Shown here: in pieces, positions 17,210 to 23,441 of the stretch | Position numbering within the stretch: the first letter of the stretch is position 1 | Layout of the letters: each line of letters opens with the position of its first letter | IMG/VR virus record: IMGVR_UViG_3300031857_000950 | Span: 1-30,287 of that record | Source of the DNA: a virus | Reading direction: 5' to 3' (one strand) | DNA: 30,287 nucleotides | Made by a program: the position numbers and the translations under genes | Notes under the pieces: model-generated | The model's database searches: none | The model's input: only the letters and a program-made list of their open reading frames with translations | Told to the model about the DNA's origin: nothing

Positions 17210-17260
17210 TGGATGGCCCTTTCAGAAGTTCATGAAGGTTGATTGATCGAGGGCCATCCA
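17210..17260 (-). promoter_or_regulatory. Inverted repeat overlapping the coat gene ribosome-binding site
   Basis: TGGATGGCCCT (17210-17220) and its exact reverse complement AGGGCCATCCA (17250-17260) are separated by 29 bases. In the leftward mRNA the second arm contains the AGGG of the Shine-Dalgarno and ends immediately before the coat ATG. Folding would hide the ribosome-binding site. A short frame (17222-17290) ends within the loop, so ribosomes reading it could open the stem. This is a sequence observation; regulation is inferred. Confidence 0.55.
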
Positions 17261-17290
17261 GCCCGGTGCGCTGCGTTCCATCCAGAACAT
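17222..17290 (-). CDS. Possible 22-residue leader peptide upstream of coat gene
   Basis: ATG at 17290 to TGA at 17222-17224 encodes MFWMERSAPGWMALDQSTFM plus NF. The frame is open further upstream to 17350, inside the scaffold gene, but without another usual start. It is rich in methionine and aromatic residues. A weak AAAGG lies about 13 bases upstream. It crosses the first arm and loop of the coat-gene stem, so its translation could control exposure of the coat start. It may equally be chance or a remnant of a longer gene. Confidence 0.25.
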   Translation of the reverse strand: MFWMERSAPGWMALDQSTFMNF

Positions 17291-17312
17291 CAGCCGTGCA
17301 TTGCCTTTAAGA

Positions 17313-18077
17313 TCAGGCGTCGAGAACAGAAACGCCTTCCTTGATTTTCGTCATTTGATCAGCGGGCGGAAGCTTGTCGAATTCCGACCGGCTGATCGAC
17401 TTTCCGCCAGCGCCGCCGCCGTTGCCGGGGCGTGCGCCGGACCCGCCGCCGGTCCCCTTCAGGAGCATGTCCTTATAGGGGTACTGGTCGACAAGGATTT
17501 CGAGCGCCTCGTCAAAGTCGGCGGGTTCGCCGGGCTTTGCGCGAGAATAAATCTTGTTGCCGGATGCGTCGTAGGCGACGGCCTTGCCGTCTTCATCCTT
17601 GAAGTGGGAGCCGAACCGCGCCTGCATGATGTCGGCGGGAACCGCAGCCTTTTCATTGATGAACTTGGAGCGGGCGAACTGACCGCCGACGCGCTCTTTG
17701 TAGAGGTCGGACCTCAAGGCATCGCGCTCTTGCGCAATCCTTGAATACTTCTCTTCGACCGCCTTGATCGCCTCGGCCTTGACCTTCTCAACCTCGCCCG
17801 CGTCAATGAGCTTTTTCGCGTCGATGTTTCTGATCTTGTCAAGCGCATCTTTTGCGGCTGACGGGTCCGTGATGCCATCAAACGCTTTGAGCTTTGCTTC
17901 AGCGGCTTCCTTGGCCTCTCGGTGGCCCTTGGCCTCACCATTCAGACGCGAGATCGTCGCGATTGTTCCGGCGGCGTCGAAAGCGATTTCGCGCCCATCA
18001 TCCGCCGTGAATACCGGCTTGCCGTCCTGCACTTCTGCGTAAGTCTTGCCTTCCACTGTTACTAGCTTGAGTTTCAT
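17313..18077 (-). CDS. Capsid scaffolding protein (DUF6651-like)
   Basis: 254 residues. N-terminal beta part (MKLKLVTVEGKTYAEVQDGK), a long charged coiled-coil region (about 40-130; alanine, lysine and glutamate rich), a folded part (FGSHFKDEDGKAVAYDASGN) and a glycine-rich linker before a short basic C-terminal tail. This composition, with position between portal and P22-like coat, is typical of scaffold proteins that guide procapsid assembly and then leave. GGAAAG precedes the ATG. The 18078-18177 gap before it, after the portal stop, shows nothing I can call. Confidence 0.8.
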   Translation of the reverse strand: MKLKLVTVEGKTYAEVQDGKPVFTADDGREIAFDAAGTIATISRLNGEAKGHREAKEAAEAKLKAFDGITDPSAAKDALDKIRNIDAKKLIDAGEVEKVKAEAIKAVEEKYSRIAQERDALRSDLYKERVGGQFARSKFINEKAAVPADIMQARFGSHFKDEDGKAVAYDASGNKIYSRAKPGEPADFDEALEILVDQYPYKDMLLKGTGGGSGARPGNGGGAGGKSISRSEFDKLPPADQMTKIKEGVSVLDA

Positions 18078-18177
18078 TGCCGTACTTTCCGGGCATCCGC
18101 CCTTGCCTTTGGCGCATCAGCGCCGTTGCACCCGCCGCGCATCCGCTTGGCAGGCAATTCCGTTCTGCGTTGCCAGA

Positions 18178-19698
18178 TCAGTTGACCGGCGCGCGCGTGT
18201 CGCCCGGCTCATTGCGCGAACCCGGCGTCATTGAAGCGCTCAGGTCGGCGTCGGTGTCCTCACCCGGCGATTCCGCCAGAATGGCTTCCAGATCGGCCTC
18301 TTCGTCGTATTCAGGCGAGAGGAAGTCGCGGCGCTTGGCTTCGATGATGAGAGCCTTGCGGCTGATCTCACGCTCTTTGCGCATCGCCAGGAGGAATTCG
18401 GGCGCCCGCTCGCTTTCCATTTCAATCGCGAAATCCGTGTGAACCGTGACTTCGGGCTCGGACGTATCGCCCAGCCAGCGACACGTGAGAGTGAGCGCCT
18501 GTTCAAGCGCATCCTTGAGGTTCAACGCCCACGCCTGAATCGCGCTGTTGCCCTTCTGGGCTGCAAAGGCAGTCGTCACCACGGTCAGGTTTCCGGTCTG
18601 CGCGGTCAGCGGCTGGCGGCCTAGTTCGCGAAGCTGTTGCTCCGTCGCCTTGATGTCGTCAGAGAGGAAGCGAAGCGATTGCGCGCTTGGTTCGATGAAC
18701 TGCCAAGCGCCATGGGCGCCGTCGCTGTTGGGCGGGGCGAATAGAACGGTTTTCGGCCCGACCGGAACAATTCCCGGCTTGTCGCCATCCATGGGAGGCG
18801 TGACGCCGTTGCCCGCCAGCATCGGGAAGCAGGCTTGCTCCTTCAGCGCCTTGAGGTTGGTTTCCTGCTGGTAGTGTTCCACCTGCAGATAGGCCGCGTC
18901 CTGCATCGGCGGGAAGAACTGCCATGAGCCTTCCTTTCGCCGTCCGGTGACGAAGGGGACAATCGCAATGACGCCAATCGCGATGACGCCTCGCGCGATG
19001 GGGACCCATTCACGATCCGAACGGTTCGCGTTGTCGCGCTCTTCGAAGACCTCCCACGTCGCCGGGCCGTAGCCGCCCTCCTTAAGAGGTTCGCGATTCA
19101 GCACGCGCACGCGCTTGATGGTCCGCTCGCCAAACCCGGAGCGCACGGTTTCCGGCTCATAGATGCGGGCGTGGACGAATTCTTCCTTGCCGTTGATGAC
19201 GTCCGAATAGACCGCCAGCATGCGCTTGGCCGGGACATGGACCCAATAGGGCCTTGCCCCGATTTCACGCTCGAGCGCACGGCTGGCGCCTTCAGGGACC
19301 GGGGGCTTGTCGATGAAGATCCACGTCACCGCATCATTGATGCCGGTGAAAAAGACGCGCCCCGCGAAGACGTTGAGGTTGTTGCCCTGCCCGTCGATGT
19401 CTTCGGCGGTTTCCTGAACGGTCGTCGACGCGGTTCCATCCACGATAGCGACTTCCTTGGAAAAGGGCTTCGCGGCCAGGTTCTCCACGATGTCGCGGTA
19501 GATGTTTGTGAACTTCGCCGTTTCGACGCGAAACTTGTAATCGGCCTCGGTTTCGTTCGGGAACTTCGGCAAATACTTCTTGCCCGCCATACGCATGGCC
19601 GCAGACCCGCCAAGGATCGTCTCGACCATATCCCAATAGGGCAGCATCGCCCTGTGATCGGACGAAGGCGTGTCAGGCTTTGTCTGGTTATCAGCCAT
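18178..19698 (-). CDS. Portal protein (DUF4055 family)
   Basis: 506 residues. The opening HRAMLPYWDMVETILGGSAAMR, followed by KKYLPKFPNETEADYKFRVE and NIYRDIVENLAAKPFSK, is the signature of the DUF4055 portal family. A glycine-proline rich middle (VPVGPKTVLFAPPNSDG) and a helical C-terminal part with GNLTVVTTAFAAQKGNSAI follow. The portal forms the dodecameric DNA entry ring at one capsid vertex and docks terminase and neck proteins. Its ATG overlaps the TerL stop by one base (TAATG). Confidence 0.88.
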   Translation of the reverse strand: MADNQTKPDTPSSDHRAMLPYWDMVETILGGSAAMRMAGKKYLPKFPNETEADYKFRVETAKFTNIYRDIVENLAAKPFSKEVAIVDGTASTTVQETAEDIDGQGNNLNVFAGRVFFTGINDAVTWIFIDKPPVPEGASRALEREIGARPYWVHVPAKRMLAVYSDVINGKEEFVHARIYEPETVRSGFGERTIKRVRVLNREPLKEGGYGPATWEVFEERDNANRSDREWVPIARGVIAIGVIAIVPFVTGRRKEGSWQFFPPMQDAAYLQVEHYQQETNLKALKEQACFPMLAGNGVTPPMDGDKPGIVPVGPKTVLFAPPNSDGAHGAWQFIEPSAQSLRFLSDDIKATEQQLRELGRQPLTAQTGNLTVVTTAFAAQKGNSAIQAWALNLKDALEQALTLTCRWLGDTSEPEVTVHTDFAIEMESERAPEFLLAMRKEREISRKALIIEAKRRDFLSPEYDEEADLEAILAESPGEDTDADLSASMTPGSRNEPGDTRAPVN

Positions 19699-21005
19699 TA
19701 GCGGGCGGCCCCGTATGTGGAGAAGACGGGCGCCGCAGGCTGCGCCGAAAGCATCAATTCAGTAATCGCCCAGACCGCTGCGTCGATGCGATCAGGCGAG
19801 CCATCGCCCAAGTATCCACTCGGCGCCATGGCGCACATCTGGTCCTCAAGTTCCGGCATCATGCCGACATGCTTCACGCGGCCTTGCTCGTATAGCGCCG
19901 CGACAGGTTCGGCCCGTGCGATCTTGCCGCGCGAGGCAGTGACTTCTTTGTAGGCGACCGAAGGGTCTGCGGCCCTGATCACAGTCTCGACCATTGCCCC
20001 GCCGAAATTGCGCTCCGCGACGATCCGATCAGCATTGTATTGCCGATATGCCTCGACCGCGCGCCGCCCCCAGCCGTCCGGGGAGAGTTTGCACGTCATG
20101 TCCGCCAACAGATAGGCGAGGCCATCCACGCCCTTGCCAGCGACCACGATTCCGACCTCATCGCCCGCGTCGTCCTTGCCCTTTGTGCCGGAAGGGTCGA
20201 CCGCGACCACAACCCGCACCATGTCGGGGGCAGAACGCACCTTGGCGGCGTCGAGCATCGCCCGAGTCCAGAGCGCGCCGGGCACATCGTCTAGAATTTC
20301 GGCGTTCAGCTCCTGCCGGCCGAGGCGGGTTCCTTCGTACTTGTCGCGCAGTTGAGCGAGGAATTTGGCGGGCAGGTTTTCGGCATTGTCGAAAGTGGAG
20401 CCGCGCGTCACAACTGTTGACGGGTCAGCAAGAATTTCCTTGATAACCGGAATAGGCCGTGGCGTTGTCGTCACGAAGACCCGGGGATCGCCTCGGCGCA
20501 TCGTGAACTGTAACATGTCCCACGTTTCGCGAGCGTAGCGATATTTCGCAAGCTCATCGACCCAAGCAGTATCAAACTCTGGGCCGCGCAACTGATCCGG
20601 CTCCGTGCCGTTGTAGCCCAAAGCCGTCGCGCCGTTCGGCCACGTCAGGCGGACAGGCCGATAGCGAACAGTTGGCGCTTCACTTCTGGGATGGATCGCC
20701 ACCAAACGGGCGACCATGACCTCTTCAAGATCCTTCTGCGTTTCCGCGACAAGGGCGATTGATCGGGCGCCCGCCTTGACGCGCTCTCGCACCCATTGCG
20801 CCCCGGCCTCAGTCTTGCCGAACCCGCGACCCGCAAGAGCAAGCCACGTCTGCCACTGACCTTCTGGGGCTATCTGATTAGGCCGCGCCCAAAAACGCCA
20901 ATCCTCGAGAAGTTCTTGAGCCTGCGCCTCAGTGAGGCTTGCCAGTATCGCCTTCCTCTCGCTTTCCGGCAGAGAGGCTATGGAGCTTGCCAGCGAGCAG
21001 ATCAC
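19698..21005 (-). CDS. terL: Terminase large subunit (GTA/phage type)
   Basis: 435 residues from a GTG start. ATPase: Walker A AGRGFGKT (58-65), Walker B TAWVDEL with acidic residues at 150-151. Nuclease: VVAVDPSGTKGKDD starts the RNase H-like domain, and DRIDAAVWA near the end supplies a further metal-binding Asp. N-terminal EDWRFWARPNQ is typical of the terminase clade that includes the GTA enzyme of Rhodobacter. It pumps DNA into the procapsid and cuts concatemers. The 5' end overlaps TerS by 77 bases. Because GTA-like TerL proteins are usually headful enzymes, headful packaging is likely but not shown. Confidence 0.93.
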   Translation of the reverse strand: MICSLASSIASLPESERKAILASLTEAQAQELLEDWRFWARPNQIAPEGQWQTWLALAGRGFGKTEAGAQWVRERVKAGARSIALVAETQKDLEEVMVARLVAIHPRSEAPTVRYRPVRLTWPNGATALGYNGTEPDQLRGPEFDTAWVDELAKYRYARETWDMLQFTMRRGDPRVFVTTTPRPIPVIKEILADPSTVVTRGSTFDNAENLPAKFLAQLRDKYEGTRLGRQELNAEILDDVPGALWTRAMLDAAKVRSAPDMVRVVVAVDPSGTKGKDDAGDEVGIVVAGKGVDGLAYLLADMTCKLSPDGWGRRAVEAYRQYNADRIVAERNFGGAMVETVIRAADPSVAYKEVTASRGKIARAEPVAALYEQGRVKHVGMMPELEDQMCAMAPSGYLGDGSPDRIDAAVWAITELMLSAQPAAPVFSTYGAAR

Positions 21006-21378
21006 GCGCGGAAACGTCCTTCATTTCGACAGGCCCACCATTTGCGCCCGTCAAGCGGGTTGTCTCGGAGCCGATGCCATGCAGTTTGGCCTTGCCGAGT
21101 GTGGCGGAAACAGCAGCGGAAGGCTGACCTTCTTTGAGAGCGAGGGCGCGGGCCTCCTCGAGTTCTTGGGTCAGTGTTTGGATGGTGACGACGGCCTTGT
21201 CTGCGGCGCGCGATTGGAGTTCCTTGACCCGCTTCATCACGCTTTCATTTGCTTTCAGACGGACAGCGTTGCCCCGATTTTCTGAATATCCTGCAAGCTG
21301 ATAGGCCTCATCAGCCGTTTCACCTTTTGCCAATTCTTGAGCGAAACGCTCATGTTTTGGGTTCTTCAAAACGGGCAT
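20929..21378 (-). CDS. terS: Terminase small subunit
   Basis: 149 residues. An N-terminal helix-turn-helix region (FAQELAKGETADEAYQLAGY, then GNAVRLKANESVMKRVKEL) is typical of small terminases, followed by a helical oligomerisation segment and a polar tail. It recognises the packaging site on phage DNA and recruits TerL. Its position directly upstream of and overlapping terL supports this. Confidence 0.85.
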   Translation of the reverse strand: MPVLKNPKHERFAQELAKGETADEAYQLAGYSENRGNAVRLKANESVMKRVKELQSRAADKAVVTIQTLTQELEEARALALKEGQPSAAVSATLGKAKLHGIGSETTRLTGANGGPVEMKDVSARDLLAGKLHSLSAGKREEGDTGKPH

Positions 21379-21382
21379 TTGA

Positions 21383-21598
21383 TTATCCGGGGGCGGGCGT
21401 CATGGCCGGCTCGTTCTTGCCGTCTGCATGCGTCCTGCGCGCCCATCTTTGTGGAGGAATGCCAAGACACGCCGGGCAGCGGCATTCGTCCGCCTGGGGC
21501 GGGCGGGGCGCCTTTGGTTCCGGGTTGCTTACGACAACGGAGAAGGATGAACGGCGCGTGTCGCGGGATGCCGCAAGCTGGCGTTCTTCGAGGGTCAT
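21383..21598 (-). CDS. Small zinc-ribbon-like hypothetical protein
   Basis: 71 residues from ATG at 21596-21598, with GCGAGG about six bases upstream. A longer frame exists to 21835 but would run through the terminator-like hairpin, so the short start is preferred. It contains ECRCPACLG, a Cys-x-Cys-x-x-Cys cluster that may bind zinc, and ends in polar sequence. It is the first gene of the late block, directly before terS. Function unknown; small Cys-rich genes are frequent in this place. Confidence 0.55.
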   Translation of the reverse strand: MTLEERQLAASRDTRRSSFSVVVSNPEPKAPRPPQADECRCPACLGIPPQRWARRTHADGKNEPAMTPAPG

Positions 21599-21743
21599 GG
21601 GAGACCTCGCTATCGGGGAAGTGTACAGGGCGGCGACTGGTTGACGGCCGATCACCGCCCTGCTGGCGAGGCTCCCCAAGAGCCTGTCGTTCTGGCGGCG
21701 GCCTCTTTTGAAAACGCAGCCCCGCGCGAACGTGAGGTGAATT

Positions 21744-21787
21744 TTACCGCTGCCAAACGCAAAGCGCCCAGCGGTAAGGCCGGGCGC
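21744..21787 (-). terminator. Intrinsic terminator-like hairpin with a competing alternative hairpin
   Basis: In leftward mRNA, 21787-21764 folds into a 9-bp stem (GCGCCCGGC with GCTGGGCGC, one G-U pair; loop CTTACC), followed by TTTGCGTTT. This is a terminator with an interrupted T-run. A second exact pair, TTACCGCTG (21769-21777) with CAGCGGTAA (21744-21752), uses part of the same strand, so the two hairpins exclude each other, as in an attenuator. It lies after the last early gene and before the late genes. A TTGACA (21830-21835) is just upstream, but no well-spaced -10 is seen. Confidence 0.55.
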
Positions 21788-21831
21788 ATTTCTTTGACTT
21801 AGCATAAGTGAGAGTGATTTGGGTTCGATTG

Positions 21832-22443
21832 TCAAGCCCCATCAAGCGGCCATCCGACCTTATCCCAATGCCCGGCGAGGTCGTGAAGAGCTTCGCGGAA
21901 TTCGCCTGCCACCTTTCGCGTGCCGTGTTTGGAGGAATAGCCGCGCGCTTGGGCGGCCTGTTGCAGAGTGATCAGCGCGACAAGGACGTCCGATAGAAGC
22001 GCCTCGGCGCTCTGCCCTACGGCTTCGCGAACCTGATAGACCAGATCGACGGCGTCTTGCGCCCGTTCAAGGCCGGAAATAATCGCCCATTCGTGCGCAG
22101 TGGCCGGGTTGCCCCGGTCCTTCGGCTCATAGGACATGCCGCCTGAGGTCGCCCCGCGTGAGACTTCGAGGATATACTGATACGTCCGCCCGGCCCGGTA
22201 GGCGGAATCCGTGAGGCGCCCATAACTGTATTCATTCTCAAGCGCGTCTGTCTTGACGTTGATGGCGACACGCTGCCGGCGCGGGCGCTTGCCGTCCGGG
22301 TCTGGCATGGGGTCCAGAACGGCGCCAATCCTGATCTTGACGTTGAGCCGGTCCCGGTCGGTCGGCAGATCAGGCCCCGGATGTTGCGCGTCCATGACGC
22401 GAGCGTAGCGGCCCGCGTTCTCTCGCCTGCTGGTGCTCATCAT
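21832..22443 (-). CDS. Last early gene, DUF6456-like; possible late regulator
   Basis: 203 residues from ATGATG at 22443. The middle (NEYSYGRLTDSAYRAGRTYQYILE) and C-terminal part (LQQAAQARGYSSKHGTRKVAGEFREALHDLAGHW) resemble alphaproteobacterial DUF6456 proteins, a putative DNA-binding family. It overlaps the previous small gene by four bases. It is the last early gene, directly ahead of the terminator-like element and late block, the place where lambda-like phages carry their late antiterminator or activator. The regulatory role is an inference from position. Confidence 0.6.
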   Translation of the reverse strand: MMSTSRRENAGRYARVMDAQHPGPDLPTDRDRLNVKIRIGAVLDPMPDPDGKRPRRQRVAINVKTDALENEYSYGRLTDSAYRAGRTYQYILEVSRGATSGGMSYEPKDRGNPATAHEWAIISGLERAQDAVDLVYQVREAVGQSAEALLSDVLVALITLQQAAQARGYSSKHGTRKVAGEFREALHDLAGHWDKVGWPLDGA

Positions 22444-22688
22444 CGCTCACCCCCATGAAACCATGCTGCGGGAAATCTGATCGGGTTGCGCGCCAAAGCC
22501 GCCGCCACCTCATTCGCGATAGGAAGACCGCTGGCTGGCTTTTGACGTCTGTGGATATCGACATAGCCAGAACGCGCCTCAAGCCCGCCTACGGCCATCT
22601 GTGGCCCGGCAATCGGCCTTCGCTCGACCACGACAACCTTCCGGCGTCCGCGAACGGCAATTGTCCGCCGGTCAGAACGGGATCGCAT
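22440..22688 (-). CDS. Small basic hypothetical protein
   Basis: 82 residues. ATG at 22686-22688 has a strong AAGGAGG nine bases upstream, the best ribosome site in the region. A TTG at 22694 is in frame but too close to it. The N-terminus is very basic (MRSRSDRRTIAVRGRRKVVVVERR); the rest is neutral, ending FPAAWFHGGER. Its start lies inside the end of the gene above and its stop overlaps the gene below by four bases, so it is coupled on both sides. Not recognised; a nucleic-acid-binding role is possible from charge only. Confidence 0.6.
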   Translation of the reverse strand: MRSRSDRRTIAVRGRRKVVVVERRPIAGPQMAVGGLEARSGYVDIHRRQKPASGLPIANEVAAALARNPIRFPAAWFHGGER

Positions 22689-23274
22689 CGTCAAGCGCCT
22701 CCTTGCTGTCGTGGATGGCGTGCAAGGGGTCGTCGACTTGCGTGCGAACGCCCGTCACGGCCGCGCCCCTGAAGGTTTCCTTGATCTTCGCCAGCGCCGG
22801 GAAGCCGGATATGAGCCGCCCAATCTCGTCCAGGGTGTAGACGTGAACGTGGCGGCCATCCGCCAGCACGGACCGGGCGGCGTGGTTATCCCGCACGATG
22901 GCCGCGACCGCGCCGTCAGACAGCGCGACCTCCCAGACTTCGGGCGGGCGGGTATGGGCGCCGGCCTCAGTCGCCACGCGGTCAAGCGCGCGCCAGGCCG
23001 TGATCATCCGCCGGCATTCGCGCCGCACGTCGTCTAGCTCGCCGTGCCAGATGGCGTGGTTGGTCAGATAGCGTTGTCGGTCGAACTTGACGCGAAGCTC
23101 GACGGGCACAAGCAACCGCAGCCGGTCGCAGCCCCACTTGGCCTCCATCTCGACCGCTACCGCATCGAGGTCGTCAACCTCCGCGCGGCCGGCGATGTAG
23201 AGGCCATTGGTCGAGTGCCATGGGGCGGTCTGGAATTCCGGCAGCGCCTTCGATTTTGATTTCGCCGTGTTCAT
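22672..23274 (-). CDS. Replication-region protein with SSB-like C-terminal tail
   Basis: 200 residues from ATG at 23274, with GGAG six to seven bases upstream (that GGAG belongs to a TGCTCCAGT repeat). A GTG at 23328 is an alternative, longer start. Central part: MEAKWGCDRLRLLVPVELR and AIWHGELDDVRRECRRMITAW. It ends EALDDAIPF, close to the DDDIPF tip by which bacterial SSB recruits repair and replication proteins, but the body does not look like an SSB OB fold. It follows the primase-helicase and the repeat array, so a role in phage DNA replication is likely; the exact function is unknown. Confidence 0.7.
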   Translation of the reverse strand: MNTAKSKSKALPEFQTAPWHSTNGLYIAGRAEVDDLDAVAVEMEAKWGCDRLRLLVPVELRVKFDRQRYLTNHAIWHGELDDVRRECRRMITAWRALDRVATEAGAHTRPPEVWEVALSDGAVAAIVRDNHAARSVLADGRHVHVYTLDEIGRLISGFPALAKIKETFRGAAVTGVRTQVDDPLHAIHDSKEALDDAIPF

Positions 23275-23278
23275 CGTC

Positions 23279-23433
23279 TGCTCCAGTCCCGCGCTCCAGT
23301 TGCTTTTCGGCTTGCTCCAGTGCTCCACTCCACCCCCCCCCTAAAGGGGGGGGGGTGGGTGAAGCATGGCCGCGCGGTGCAATTTGCTCCAGTCTGCTCC
23401 AGTTTGCTCCAGTTGCTTTTTGCGACTGGAGCA
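23279..23433. repeat. TGCTCCAGT iteron-like array, candidate replication origin
   Basis: Copies of TGCTCCAGT at 23279-23287, 23313-23321, 23385-23393, 23395-23403 and 23405-23413, near-copies (one mismatch) at 23292-23300 and 23321-23329, and an inverted copy at 23425-23433. Three lie exactly 10 bp apart, one helical turn. That spacing places them in all three reading frames, so selection acts on DNA rather than protein. They flank a G/C palindrome and lie between the primase-helicase gene and another replication-region gene. This layout resembles initiator-binding iterons. Confidence 0.6.
23330..23358. repeat. G/C-rich palindrome inside the iteron array
   Basis: CCA plus nine C (23330-23341), loop TAAAG, then nine G plus TGG (23347-23358): a 12-bp perfect stem. 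It lacks a T-run, so it is unlikely to be an ordinary intrinsic terminator. It may be an origin cruciform, an intercistronic mRNA stem, or a spot prone to sequencing length errors. Confidence 0.6.
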
Positions 23434-23441
23434 GCTTCAAC

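Noticed and set aside
15857-17242. 461-codon rightward frame
   Set aside because: It lies opposite the well-recognised P22-like coat gene and has an arginine-rich, low-complexity composition typical of antisense frames in GC-rich DNA.
23279-23433. Possible CRISPR array
   Set aside because: Units are only 9 bp, spacing is irregular, and there are no spacers of 25-45 bp or cas genes.
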